Shown here in pieces: positions 54,784-63,984 of a stretch of DNA of 64,000 nt. The stretch lies in NCBI GenBank assembly GCA_001730015.1, contig MDLA01000194.1:22052-86051 (forward strand), written 5' to 3'. The stretch is from Chromatiales bacterium (ex Bugula neritina AB1) (GTDB taxonomy: Bacteria; Pseudomonadota; Gammaproteobacteria; Granulosicoccales; Granulosicoccaceae). How positions within the stretch are numbered: position 1 is the stretch's first letter; each line of letters starts with the position of its first letter. A model generated the notes under the pieces. It was not told the origin of the DNA. It saw only the letters and a program-made list of their open reading frames with translations, and did no database searches. A program made the translations under genes and the position numbers.

Positions 54784-55632
54784 CTAGACAAACTCACTGG
54801 AGTGCTGGAATTTCTTAACCGGGAAACCGAGCGAAACAGGGACTTTCCCTTCCGGGTTATGCTTTAATCTGTCTGTGCCGCGCGCCATGTAACTTTCAAA
54901 CGTTGGCCACACTGAAAGGTCACACTTCACGCTGGTCGGGCAATAGCGCATCGTCATGCCCACGCGTATCCGATCCGATGCATTTGCTGGTGACCCATGC
55001 AGTAGTGCGTCATCGTGCAGAGAGATTTCACCAGCTTTTAAATTCAAACTGACTATATCTGCCGGATTTATCTCGCCTTCGGCGACTTCCTGCTCCAGCA
55101 CCAGGGTCGGGTCATTGTTTATATGGTGTTCAAACTCTCCGTGCCTGTGACTACCCTTCACCACCTGCATCGCACCATTGCTTTCATCTGCATCGTAAAA
55201 CGCCAGCCATACTGTGACCGTCTTTTGCGGCGACAGTGGCCAGTACTGGGCATCCTGATGCCACGGCACTCGCGTGCCGTCGTGCGGGTGTTTAACAAAA
55301 AACTGCCCGCCCCACTGATAAAAATCACCGCCGATCAGATCGTCGACATAATCGAGTATTGCCGGTGTGCGGGCAATCTCATAGCACCAGCTGTTGGCTT
55401 TGTGCCACATATTTATACGACTGATATCGGTTCCATCCGGTAGCAATGATGCCAGATACTGATAAAAAAACTGCAGATCGGGAACAGCTGATGAATCGAA
55501 TACCGGTAAATTCTTCACGTAACCGTCGCGTTCATACTGTTGCTTTTCCTGAGCAGTCAGACGACGAGCCAGAGGGCTGATTTTTAGATCACTGACTGCA
55601 GAAAGCTTATTGCTGACTGGTGTATCGACCAT
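54784..55632 (-). CDS. Phytanoyl-CoA dioxygenase (PhyH)-family oxygenase
   Basis: 282 residues, Fe(II)/2-oxoglutarate dependent. Iron ligands His125 and Asp127 in VPWHQDAQYWPL, His212 in DDALLHGSPANAS, and Arg223 in DRIRVGMTMRY for 2-oxoglutarate. N-terminal LTAQEKQQYERDGYV is the usual family opening. Family members hydroxylate small molecules or CoA esters; this one has a GSHRHGEF loop seen in many uncharacterised bacterial members. Downstream of the LacI gene (92 bases) on the same strand, and possibly under its control. Confidence 0.87.
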   Translation of the reverse strand: MVDTPVSNKLSAVSDLKISPLARRLTAQEKQQYERDGYVKNLPVFDSSAVPDLQFFYQYLASLLPDGTDISRINMWHKANSWCYEIARTPAILDYVDDLIGGDFYQWGGQFFVKHPHDGTRVPWHQDAQYWPLSPQKTVTVWLAFYDADESNGAMQVVKGSHRHGEFEHHINNDPTLVLEQEVAEGEINPADIVSLNLKAGEISLHDDALLHGSPANASDRIRVGMTMRYCPTSVKCDLSVWPTFESYMARGTDRLKHNPEGKVPVSLGFPVKKFQHSSEFV

Positions 55633-55724
55633 TTATAACTCCTGTTTCAATGCGTGCATTCCTCACACGCTTATTTTTACACGCCTATTCTTACACGCTG
55701 TATTCAGCGGACTATTATACAAGC

Positions 55725-56747
55725 TTATTTTTTTACCGGACCGGTCGAGGCACCTATCGTTAGCGGTGCGTCCAGAAGCTCTGTTAGCGGTGCCTTGTCC
55801 GGCTGATCTATAATATCGAGCAACATCATTGCTGCGCGTTCACCAGCATCTCTGACCGAGGATCGCGTTGCGGTAAATTGCGGGATATCACCATCATTCT
55901 GAAAGTAGGAGAGCTCATCGTCATGAATAATAACCGAGATATCGCTTCCCATTTCCAGCCCGGCTTGGTGTATTGCCCGACGTACACCGAGGGCCCCCAC
56001 ATACGACGCTACCAGAAACGCAGTCGGCCTGACCTGCTGAGCCAATGCCGTGCACGCTGCATCGTAACCATTGGCTTCAGTGAGATCACCGGAGTACATT
56101 AATTCAGCGCTGACATTTATCTGCTCATCACCCAGGGCATCAATATACCCCTGACGTCTGCGCCAGGCAAAGTTCAGTGATTCTCGACCATTGACCAGGC
56201 AGATATTCTCGTGCCCCAGATCTATAAGCAGTTTGGTGGCTCGATAAAATGCCCGGCGGTTGTTCATGTCAATCCATGAATACTCAGATTGATTACTGAA
56301 GTCACGACCGTGAATAACAAACGGCAACCGCAACTGCTGCAGCAGCGTAATTCGCGGATCCTTAACACGCGGAGCGTGCACAATAACGCCGTCGACCGAA
56401 CCCTTTGATGCTATCTCTCTATAGATAACTTCTTCGGAGTCTTCCTTTGCCATGGTCAGCGAGAGTTCATAGCCCCGCTTCGAGTAAGCCTGACTGGCAC
56501 CGGCAATAAACTCACCGAATATCGGGTTGAACACCTCTGTGGAATTCATCGGGATAATATGCCCGATGGTCTTCGTGCGGCCGGTTGCCAGCCCGCTGGC
56601 ACGCGCATTCGGTCGATAGTTGAATTTGCGCGCCGCGAGCTTTACGCGCTCACGCGTATCCTCGTTGACTTCCGGGTAATTATTAAGCGCACGACTGACG
56701 GTGGTTTGCGATAGCCCGAGCTGATCTGAAAGCTGTTTGAGATTCAC
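55725..56747 (-). CDS. aglR: LacI-family regulator of the alpha-glucoside operon (AglR-like)
   Basis: 340 residues, GTG start at 56747. N-terminal HTH LKQLSDQLGLSQTTVSRALNNYPEVNEDTRERV, hinge NYRPNARASGLATGRT, and a periplasmic-binding-like effector domain. Divergent from aglE across a 191-bp gap with two AAAGCGCTTT-type sites, typical LacI-family operators. In rhizobia aglR precedes aglEFGAK in the same arrangement. It probably represses the operon in the absence of an alpha-glucoside and itself through the proximal site at 56766-56775. Confidence 0.9.
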   Translation of the reverse strand: MNLKQLSDQLGLSQTTVSRALNNYPEVNEDTRERVKLAARKFNYRPNARASGLATGRTKTIGHIIPMNSTEVFNPIFGEFIAGASQAYSKRGYELSLTMAKEDSEEVIYREIASKGSVDGVIVHAPRVKDPRITLLQQLRLPFVIHGRDFSNQSEYSWIDMNNRRAFYRATKLLIDLGHENICLVNGRESLNFAWRRRQGYIDALGDEQINVSAELMYSGDLTEANGYDAACTALAQQVRPTAFLVASYVGALGVRRAIHQAGLEMGSDISVIIHDDELSYFQNDGDIPQFTATRSSVRDAGERAAMMLLDIIDQPDKAPLTELLDAPLTIGASTGPVKK

Positions 56748-56765
56748 TGTTGTGCAGACTAATTT

Positions 56766-56775
56766 AAAGCGCTTT
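56766..56775. promoter_or_regulatory. LacI-type operator O1
   Basis: Perfect palindrome AAAGCGCTTT, 18 bases upstream of the aglR start. Central CG and flanks match the consensus of LacI/GalR-family operators. Confidence 0.7.
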
Positions 56776-56861
56776 GGTTCTCCATTTTAGGCACGCACTT
56801 AAGCCAATGGCAAGCAAAAACCCCCAGATACGACCTACATATTGTATTATCAGACAGGCTG

Positions 56862-56890
56862 TTGACACTAACCGGTATGTGGTTGATACT
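56862..56890 (+). promoter_or_regulatory. aglE promoter (sigma-70 type)
   Basis: A -35 box TTGACA (56862-56867), 17-bp spacing, and a -10-like box GATACT (56885-56890). The start of transcription would fall just after it, at the O2 operator. Confidence 0.65.
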
Positions 56891-56898
56891 CCAGACTC

Positions 56899-56910
56899 CA
56901 AGGCGCTTTG
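56899..56910. promoter_or_regulatory. LacI-type operator O2 at the aglE start region
   Basis: CAAGGCGCTTTG, one base off a perfect CAAAGCGCTTTG palindrome. It overlaps the predicted transcription start, so a bound regulator would block the promoter. Confidence 0.65.
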
Positions 56911-56938
56911 ATGCCCAATAACACTTCGGAGAAACTCT

Positions 56939-58276
56939 ATGAAATTCACATTTGGAGCAGTGGCAAGCGTGCTCGCTGCCGTTGCAACCATCTACGCGGG
57001 GCCATCGTTGGCGGACGTCTGCGATACACCTTCCGCATTGGGTGACCTTGGCAAGTTCGAAGGCGAAACCATAACCATTATGGGTTCAATGGAAGGCCAG
57101 GACGAAAAAATGCTCACCAACACCGTCAGCTGCTTTGAAAAAGCGACCGGTGCCGTCGTGAAGTATTCGGGATCACGTGATTTTGCTGCGCTTATCGTGG
57201 CTGACCTGCGCTCTAACAATGCCCCCAACATAGCCATTTTCCCGCAGCCCGGTCTGGCTGGCGATATGGCAAAAGAAGGCCATCTGGTACCACTGGGGCA
57301 GGAATCCGCAGACTGGATGGCAGAAAACTATGGTGCCGGTCCTTCATGGGTAGCGCTGGGCACCTACGCTAATGCCGACGGCAAAGAAGATTTCTATGGC
57401 TTCGCCTATAAAATGGATCTGAAATCACTGGTCTGGTACTCACCGGAACAATTCGAAGACAACGGCTACGAGATCCCCACAACAATGGAAGGGTTGATCG
57501 CCCTGTCTGATCAGATGGTCGAAGACGGCAACACCCCCTGGTGCATCGGCGTTGAATCCGGCAACGCAACCGGCTGGACTGCAACTGACTGGATGGAAGA
57601 TCTAATGCTTCGCACCACCACACCGGAAAACTATGACCGCTGGGTATCGAACGATCTCCCCTTCAACAGCCCCGAAGTACTGAACGCCATGGAAGTCTAT
57701 GGCCAGTTTTCTCGCAATGACGATTACGTTGCCGGTGGTGCCTCTTCGGTCGCCACAACCTTCTTTGGTGATGCACCTAAAGGCCTGTTTTCCAGCCCGG
57801 CATCCTGCATGATGCATCGTCAGGCTTCGTTTATCCCTGCTTTTTTCCCCAACAAAGGCGAAGAAGTAGCTAACGGTGAAGCAGACTTCTTCTACTTCCC
57901 TCCATATGAAGCGGCAGATCTTGGTAACCCGGTACTGGGCGCTGGCACGCTCTGGACAATGACAAAAGACAGCCCGGCAACACGTGCTTTCTTCGAGTAC
58001 ATGAAAGAAGCTTCAGCCCACGAGGCCTGGATGTCACAAGGCACATTCCTGACAGCCCACAAAGGTGCAAACCTCGACGCTTATGCAACACCCGCCCTGC
58101 GCAAGCAAGGCGAAATTCTGTCGAACGCTACCACCTTTCGTTTCGATGCCTCTGACCTGATGCCCGGTGCCATTGGCGCGGGTGCGTTCTGGTCTGAAAT
58201 GACTGCATTCGCAAACGGTCAGGATGCTAAAAAGACTGCAGACAACATTCAGTCAGCATGGGATGCGATTAAGTAA
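56939..58276 (+). CDS. aglE: Alpha-glucoside ABC transporter substrate-binding protein
   Basis: 445 residues. Signal peptide MKFTFGAVASVLAAVATIYAGPSLA. SBP_bac_1 fold with GETITIMGSMEGQDEKM, IAIFPQPGLAGDMAKEGHLVPLG, and WTATDWMEDLMLRTTTPENYDRWV typical of AglE-type disaccharide-binding proteins. Binds sucrose, maltose or trehalose-type alpha-glucosides in the periplasm. CGGAGAA lies six bases before the ATG. A hairpin after the gene probably raises its expression relative to the permeases. Confidence 0.9.
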   Translation: MKFTFGAVASVLAAVATIYAGPSLADVCDTPSALGDLGKFEGETITIMGSMEGQDEKMLTNTVSCFEKATGAVVKYSGSRDFAALIVADLRSNNAPNIAIFPQPGLAGDMAKEGHLVPLGQESADWMAENYGAGPSWVALGTYANADGKEDFYGFAYKMDLKSLVWYSPEQFEDNGYEIPTTMEGLIALSDQMVEDGNTPWCIGVESGNATGWTATDWMEDLMLRTTTPENYDRWVSNDLPFNSPEVLNAMEVYGQFSRNDDYVAGGASSVATTFFGDAPKGLFSSPASCMMHRQASFIPAFFPNKGEEVANGEADFFYFPPYEAADLGNPVLGAGTLWTMTKDSPATRAFFEYMKEASAHEAWMSQGTFLTAHKGANLDAYATPALRKQGEILSNATTFRFDASDLMPGAIGAGAFWSEMTAFANGQDAKKTADNIQSAWDAIK

Positions 58277-58325
58277 ACCTTGCACCGGGGTTCAAACCCA
58301 CTGAACCCAAATTAGTCTGCCAGAT

Positions 58326-58353
58326 AAGGCGTGCAAAATTCTTTGCGCGCCTT
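58326..58353 (+). terminator. Hairpin after aglE (attenuator or stabilising stem-loop)
   Basis: Twelve-base arms AAGGCGTGCAAA (58326-58337) and TTTGCGCGCCTT (58342-58353) pair completely, with one G-U wobble. The T run is short, so it may act as a partial terminator or an mRNA 3' end protecting aglE transcripts. Confidence 0.75.
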
Positions 58354-58361
58354 TCCGGCAC

Positions 58362-58526
58362 CAGGTGGCTGTCGGAGAATGAGGGTCGTAGCGAGGGTGT
58401 GTGATTTTGAGTCAGATAATGTGATCAATTTAGGCGAATAGTTATTCACCTTCAACTAAATCGATCGCAGTAGCTGGCAAAAGACCACATCCGCAGTAGA
58501 TCATTCATTCTCAAACAGGCTCCTAG
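58362..58526 (-). mobile_element. Small inverted-repeat (MITE-like) element, copy C, inside the agl operon
   Basis: About 165 bp in the opposite orientation to copy B. One end is CAGGTGGCTGTCGGAGAATG; the reverse complement of the other is CTAGGAGCCTGTTTGAGAAT. Interior blocks GAGGGTCGTAGCGAGGG and GGCGAATAGTTATTC match copy B. It separates aglE and its hairpin from aglF, with 40 bases left before the aglF ATG, and may influence coupling of the operon. Confidence 0.85.
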
Positions 58527-58566
58527 AAGCCAATCCTCTGGACCTCCCTCAAATCCGGTACTCGAC

Positions 58567-59820
58567 ATGAGTTCATACAGACCAATTCTCGCAGGTAATG
58601 GTCTTGCAATAGCGCTCACTGTGATATTCGTCCTGCCGATTACAGCCATTCTGGCATACGTGGCTACCTCGCCACTAGACAACGGCATGATGCAACTCGG
58701 CGCCTGGCTCCATGAGACCTATAACTGGTCTTTCTCACCACTGGAAACCCGGGATCGCTTTGCAAAAGTCGGCTTCGCACTGCGCTCTATTGTGATTGCT
58801 GTCGGTATTTCCTTCCTGTATTTCTGGCTCACCAACTGGCTCAACCAGGGTCTGGCGCGCATCTCTTCAAAAGGATCATGGGGTAAAGAGTCCTACATTA
58901 TAGAATCAATACAGCCATGGATTTTTGTCGGCCCGGCTCTGGTTCTGCTTATTCTATTTCTATTTGTACCTGCGTTTTCAACACTAAGCCTGTCGTTTCA
59001 GGAAGCCGACGGTGCCCGAACCGTACGTAACTACGCGTTTCTGTGGGATCCAACCTCACTCGGCTACGAGCAGTTTCGCTACGCCATGCGCAACAGCCTC
59101 ATGTGGCTTGTACTGGTACCTACCGTTTGCATCTGCCTCGGTCTTTTAATTGCCGTACTGGCTGATTCCGTGCGCTGGGGGATCATCGCGAAAACACTTA
59201 TCTTCGTGCCTATGGCGATCTCCTTTGTCGGCGCCGCCGTTATCTGGCGCAACATATTTGCCGGCGGCGGAATCCAAGCTCAGGAGGCGATCAACGGGCT
59301 CACCCCGTCCTATCAGATCGGCTTACTAAAAGCACTGCTCGGACACACCGCAGCGTACAATGAGCCTCTATACAGCCTTAAATTCTGGGGCAACTTCTTT
59401 TTGATGTGGATACTCATCTGGGTGCAAACCGGCTTTGCCATGGTGATCTTTTCAGCCGCCCTTCGAGGCGTACCGGAAGACACCATAGAAGCCGCAAAAA
59501 TAGACGGCGCTAATCCGTTTCAGATGTTTTTCCGTATCAAGCTACCGCAGATTTACTCGACCGTGGTTGTCGTGTGGACCACGCTGGTAATACTGGTGCT
59601 GAAGATGTTCGACATCCCCTATGCGCTTTCCGCCAACGACGACGACAAACTACTACTTGCCACCATGATGGAAAACGCACGCAATAACTGGTCGGTCGGC
59701 GGCGACAACGTAGAAAATCTGTTTGCGGCGATCGCCGTCATGCTTATGGTCACGGTTATACCCAATATGATATTTAACGCCCGGCGTATACGGCGTGAAC
59801 AGAAAGAGCTGGGGCATTAA
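58567..59820 (+). CDS. aglF: Alpha-glucoside ABC transporter permease AglF
   Basis: 417 residues, about eight hydrophobic helices. The N-terminal part (1-110) has two extra helices (LAIALTVIFVLPITAILAYV and VIAVGISFLYFWL), then the MalF-type core: WIFVGPALVLLILFLFVPAF and the contact loop EAAKIDGANPFQMFFRIKLPQIYST. Longer than AglF of rhizobia (about 340). Together with AglG forms the channel. Confidence 0.88.
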   Translation: MSSYRPILAGNGLAIALTVIFVLPITAILAYVATSPLDNGMMQLGAWLHETYNWSFSPLETRDRFAKVGFALRSIVIAVGISFLYFWLTNWLNQGLARISSKGSWGKESYIIESIQPWIFVGPALVLLILFLFVPAFSTLSLSFQEADGARTVRNYAFLWDPTSLGYEQFRYAMRNSLMWLVLVPTVCICLGLLIAVLADSVRWGIIAKTLIFVPMAISFVGAAVIWRNIFAGGGIQAQEAINGLTPSYQIGLLKALLGHTAAYNEPLYSLKFWGNFFLMWILIWVQTGFAMVIFSAALRGVPEDTIEAAKIDGANPFQMFFRIKLPQIYSTVVVVWTTLVILVLKMFDIPYALSANDDDKLLLATMMENARNNWSVGGDNVENLFAAIAVMLMVTVIPNMIFNARRIRREQKELGH

Positions 59821-59865
59821 TGTTCGCTACAGACCAAAACCTAACCGGGTCACGGTGATTGAATC

Positions 59866-61089
59866 ATGTCACGTACACTTAAACATGTTGTCCTGGCACT
59901 TATCGTAGTTATCTGGGTACTGCCGTTTGTCGCGCTGGTCACCACCTCTCTACGCTCCGAGACCGCCTCTAAAACATCAGGCTTCTGGACGGCGTTTACA
60001 CCAACAGAGCTAGGCCACCGCTTCGGTACCCACGACAAAGACCAGACAGAACCGTTTGTCACCATGAGCGGCAATATTTTCGACAGACTGAATCAGAACC
60101 GCGAGAGTTTTAAAGTCGCCGGCGGTGTAAATTCCATATTGTTTAAAGGTCGGGTACCAGACCCCGACAAACCCGGTAAAACCAAACTGATCCGGCAGTT
60201 AGTCTACGCCGGTGAAGCCATGGATGTACGCGGAGGCGAGTTCGTGTTTCAACCCACCGGCGACTTCACCTGGACCTTTGCCGAGGCCACGGCTCCAAAG
60301 CCCAAGAAGCTCGATGCCTTTATCAATCAGGATCCGGTTTTCGGGCTGGACGCCTATGTCGAAGTATTGTTTGAAAACAAAAATGTGCCCAATGCGCTGA
60401 TATCGTCTTTTATCGTTACTATTCCGGCCACTATCATTCCGATCACCATTGCCGCATTTGCCGCCTATGCCTTCGCATGGATGCGGTTTCCAGGCCGAGA
60501 CTGGTTGTTTGTGCTGGTGGTGTCGCTAATGGTTGTGCCAACTCAGCTTGCCTTTTTACCTGTACTGCAGGGGTTTAGCGGAATCGCTTCATGGGCTACA
60601 TCGCTCAACGCCTGGATGACCGATTGCGAGTTGACAAAAACCTGTCAGGTCGCCTCTAAATCTTTTGCCAGTTTGTGGGTTACTCACACCGCCTTCGGTC
60701 TGCCGCTCGCCATCTATCTGCTGCGCAACTATATTGTCGGCCTGCCCAAAGAACTGCTCGAAAGCGCACGCATAGATGGCGCCAGTCATTTGCAGATTTT
60801 TACTCGCCTTATAATACCGCTGTCCGTCCCCGCTTTGGCTTCGTTCAGTATATTTCAGTTTTTATGGGTCTGGAACGATCTCATCGTCGCCTTGTATATC
60901 GGGCCAGCCGATTCCAGCGATCTGGTTTTCCCGATTCGATTGCAGAAGCAATTAGGCACATTTAAAGATCAGCTGCACCTGCTGAATGCCTCCGCGGTTA
61001 TTTCTATAATAGTACCGGTCATCGTATTTTTATCGATGCAGCGCTACTTTATTCGCGGGCTTCTGGCAGGTTCAGTCAAAGGTGGATGA
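59866..61089 (+). CDS. aglG: Alpha-glucoside ABC transporter permease AglG
   Basis: 407 residues, MalG type: N-terminal helix VVLALIVVIWVLPFVALVTTSLR, then a large periplasmic segment (about 40-165), and helices from ALISSFIVTIPATIIPITIAAFAAY. Contact loop ESARIDGASHLQIFTRLIIPLSVP. Overlaps the next gene's region by the stop at 61087-61089. Length typical of AglG. Confidence 0.9.
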   Translation: MSRTLKHVVLALIVVIWVLPFVALVTTSLRSETASKTSGFWTAFTPTELGHRFGTHDKDQTEPFVTMSGNIFDRLNQNRESFKVAGGVNSILFKGRVPDPDKPGKTKLIRQLVYAGEAMDVRGGEFVFQPTGDFTWTFAEATAPKPKKLDAFINQDPVFGLDAYVEVLFENKNVPNALISSFIVTIPATIIPITIAAFAAYAFAWMRFPGRDWLFVLVVSLMVVPTQLAFLPVLQGFSGIASWATSLNAWMTDCELTKTCQVASKSFASLWVTHTAFGLPLAIYLLRNYIVGLPKELLESARIDGASHLQIFTRLIIPLSVPALASFSIFQFLWVWNDLIVALYIGPADSSDLVFPIRLQKQLGTFKDQLHLLNASAVISIIVPVIVFLSMQRYFIRGLLAGSVKGG

Positions 61090-61093
61090 GGCA

Positions 61094-62644
61094 ATGACAA
61101 CAGACGAGCTGAACTGGTGGGAAACCGCGGTTATCTATCAAATTTACCCGCGCTCTTTTCAGGATTCAAACGACGATGGCATTGGTGATTTGCCGGGCAT
61201 CACCACACGGCTCGACTACATTGCGAACCTGGGTGTCGATGCAATCTGGATCAGCCCGTTTTTCAAAAGCCCGCAAAAAGACTTTGGCTACGATGTTTCA
61301 GACTACTGTGACGTAAACCCGGAGTACGGCACCCTGGCCGACTTCGACAAACTATTAGCCAAAGCACATGACCTGAACCTTAAAGTTATGGTCGATATCG
61401 TACCGGCGCACTGCTCCGATCAGCACGCCTGGTTTATAGAAAGCCGCCAATCCAGAGATAACGAAAAAGCCGACTGGTTTCACTGGGTCGAGCCCATGCC
61501 CGATGGCACCCCGCCCACCAACTGGCTGTCTTTTTTCGGCGGCCCGGCATGGACCTGGGAACCGCGCAGGCAGCAATATTATCTGCACAATTTCCTCACC
61601 TCCCAACCGAACTTGAATCACGCTAATCCGGCCGTTCGTGAAGCGCTAATGGATGTAGCACACTTCTGGTTTGATCGCGGTGTCGATGGTTTCAGACTGG
61701 ATGCAGTGCATACCATCAACGCAAACAGCGCACCCTACGAAAACAATCTTGCCAACCCGGAATTTGTACCCGGTGACCTGCCCCAGCAACAGCAGCCGTT
61801 TTTTCGCCAGTTACACGACAGCGCGCAATTGAATCAGCCGGTCATCCAGTTGTTCAGTGAATCGTTAAGAGAAGTTTCAGATCACTACGGCGACCGCTTT
61901 CTAATGGGAGAACTGCACGGTGATGATCCAATCAAGGCAAGCCAGACATTCACCGCCCCGGGACGACTGCACGCCACCTATAACTTCAATCTGTTGCATT
62001 GGGACGGCCTGAATGTCGACGAACTTAAAGCCGCGATAACCCAGGCAATAGAAGCCTTCAATGGCACGGGTCGATTAAGCTTCGCTTTCTCCAACCACGA
62101 TGTACCACGCAGTGCAACAAGACAATTGGCGCGCCTGGGCCTGAGAGACGATCAACAGCAAGCCCTTCAATTGTTATTATTGAAGCTCGAAACCTGCCTG
62201 ATCGGATCAAGCTGTATTTATCAGGGTGAAGAACTGGCACTGCAGGATGTGCAGGATATACCGGTTGAGCAAATGCAGGATCCCTGGGGTATTGAATTCG
62301 CACCGGTGTTTCTGGGCCGCGACACCTGCCGCACGCCCATTGTATGGAAAGGCGATGCCCCCAACGGTGACTTTTCCAGAGCCAACAGCACATGGCTCCC
62401 CATTGATCAAAGACATCTGCAGCGCGCCGCGCTCGATGAAGCGGCAAGGCCGGCATCAATCTATAACCAGTTTTCAGAGTTTCTTCAGTGGCGCAAAGAT
62501 CAACCGGCGATCATGCAGGCAAACACCATGAGTGAATTGACAGGCGAAGCAAAGCAAATTGTCTTTGATCGGGTATCAGAGCAACAGAGGCTTCGCTGCC
62601 TGTTCGACTTTGAAACGCTCACAGCCACCTTTGAGGAGGTATAA
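61094..62644 (+). CDS. aglA: Alpha-glucosidase, GH13 family
   Basis: 516 residues from the ATG at 61094 (GGTGG upstream); a GTG at 61082 would overlap aglG. GH13 regions: DIVPAHCSDQH, GVDGFRLDAVH with nucleophile Asp203, LMGELHG with acid/base Glu273, FSNHDVPR with Asp336. Of the alpha-glucosidase/oligo-1,6-glucosidase subgroup; no signal peptide, so cytoplasmic, cleaving the imported disaccharide. Confidence 0.93.
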   Translation: MTTDELNWWETAVIYQIYPRSFQDSNDDGIGDLPGITTRLDYIANLGVDAIWISPFFKSPQKDFGYDVSDYCDVNPEYGTLADFDKLLAKAHDLNLKVMVDIVPAHCSDQHAWFIESRQSRDNEKADWFHWVEPMPDGTPPTNWLSFFGGPAWTWEPRRQQYYLHNFLTSQPNLNHANPAVREALMDVAHFWFDRGVDGFRLDAVHTINANSAPYENNLANPEFVPGDLPQQQQPFFRQLHDSAQLNQPVIQLFSESLREVSDHYGDRFLMGELHGDDPIKASQTFTAPGRLHATYNFNLLHWDGLNVDELKAAITQAIEAFNGTGRLSFAFSNHDVPRSATRQLARLGLRDDQQQALQLLLLKLETCLIGSSCIYQGEELALQDVQDIPVEQMQDPWGIEFAPVFLGRDTCRTPIVWKGDAPNGDFSRANSTWLPIDQRHLQRAALDEAARPASIYNQFSEFLQWRKDQPAIMQANTMSELTGEAKQIVFDRVSEQQRLRCLFDFETLTATFEEV

Positions 62645-63700
62645 ATGGCACAGGTTGAACTCAAAGGCGTAAACAAATCATTCGGTAACGTAAAGGTTAT
62701 CCGTGACGTCGCCCTGCAGATAGACGACGGCGAGTTCGTTGTTTTTGTCGGCCCGTCCGGCTGTGGCAAATCCACCTTACTGCGCCTGATTGCCGGGCTG
62801 GAGAATCTAACCAGCGGCGAGATTTCAATTGCCGACCGGCCCGTCATGGACTTACCCCCATCTAAACGCGGTATCGCAATGGTGTTTCAGTCCTATGCAC
62901 TGTACCCGCACATGACCGTGTTCCACAACATGGCTTTTTCGCTCGATTTGCAAGGCATCAGCAAAGCGGAAATCCACAATAGAGTAGAAGCCGCAGCTAA
63001 AATACTACAGATGGAACACCTTCTCGACCGCCGCCCGGCAGCACTTTCCGGAGGTCAGCGACAGCGCGTCGCCATCGGGCGGGCTATTGTGCGCAACCCG
63101 GATGTATTCTTGTTCGACGAACCCCTTTCAAACCTCGATGCCGCGTTACGACACGATACCCGGGTAGAGATTTCAAAACTTCATAATCAGCTGGGCGCCA
63201 CCACAATCTATGTAACACATGATCAGGTGGAAGCAATGACTCTCGCAGATAAAATAGTGGTGCTTAAAGACGGTGAAGTAATGCAGGTAGGTGCACCGAT
63301 GGAATTGTTTAATTATCCGGCTAATGAATTTGTTGCAGGATTTTTAGGCTCGCCTAAGATGAACTTTTTCGATGGGGTATTGACTGGTGGTGCTGGCAGC
63401 AATACCGGGAAGTTTAAGGGTGAAGGGCTCACAGCGAATGGTGTTCGATTGGTTGGTGATGGGAAAACTGAAGGTGCTGCAATAAGGCTTGGTATTCGCC
63501 CTCAGCATCTTGTTATTGACCCTGATGGACAGCTGCAAGGTACTGCTACGTTGGTTGAGAATTTAGGTACCGAGACGGTTGTTGAACTTGTTACTGAGTC
63601 GGACGTGTCGTTTCGGTTCGCATCGCCTGAGAGTCTGGATATTACCAGAGGGCAGACGGTTAGCTTCTCGTTCGATGAGAGTAATGCACATTTGTTTTGA
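62645..63700 (+). CDS. aglK: Alpha-glucoside ABC transporter ATP-binding protein (MsmX/UgpC type)
   Basis: 351 residues. Walker A GPSGCGKST, signature LSGGQRQRVA, Walker B VFLFDEPLSNLD, H-loop VTHDQVEAM, and a C-terminal TOBE regulatory domain (about 240-351: LGIRPQHLVIDPDG, LVENLGTETVVEL). It starts one base after the aglA stop. Last gene of the agl operon; no clear terminator is seen before the DUF433 remnant. The last 100 codons are AT-richer than the rest. Confidence 0.93.
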   Translation: MAQVELKGVNKSFGNVKVIRDVALQIDDGEFVVFVGPSGCGKSTLLRLIAGLENLTSGEISIADRPVMDLPPSKRGIAMVFQSYALYPHMTVFHNMAFSLDLQGISKAEIHNRVEAAAKILQMEHLLDRRPAALSGGQRQRVAIGRAIVRNPDVFLFDEPLSNLDAALRHDTRVEISKLHNQLGATTIYVTHDQVEAMTLADKIVVLKDGEVMQVGAPMELFNYPANEFVAGFLGSPKMNFFDGVLTGGAGSNTGKFKGEGLTANGVRLVGDGKTEGAAIRLGIRPQHLVIDPDGQLQGTATLVENLGTETVVELVTESDVSFRFASPESLDITRGQTVSFSFDESNAHLF

Positions 63701-63795
63701 TTTTAGTCATCAACAAGACGGTATTAGAGCCCGCAAATATCGAACTTTAAGCTGCTAGACTATTGGCCTGCTTGTACTGACACAGGAGTGCCCTA

Positions 63796-63984
63796 ATGAG
63801 TAGATCATTTGTAAACAGAGATCCGGAAATTCTAGGTGGAACACCGGTTTTTATAGGTACAAGAGTGCCAATTAAAGCCATATTCGACTACCTGAAAAAT
63901 GGCGATAGCCAAGGAACCAGTCCGAGAACTGGGATCTACTACGGGCGCGATCTTTTGGCCAGCTATTTCGATCATTTTCGTTAA
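63796..63984 (+). pseudogene. DUF433 (VapB-like antitoxin) gene truncated by a repeat element
   Basis: The first 38 residues (NRDPEILGGTPVFIGTRVPI, FDYLKNGDS) are a clear DUF433 N-terminus, the helix-turn-helix family often paired with a PIN-like DUF5615 toxin. The family normally continues with an acidic helix (about 35-40 more residues). Here codon 39, at 63910, is exactly the first base of element copy D; residues 39-62 are read from the repeat and end at its TAA. AGGAG precedes the ATG. Any partner toxin would lie beyond the window. Confidence 0.82.
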
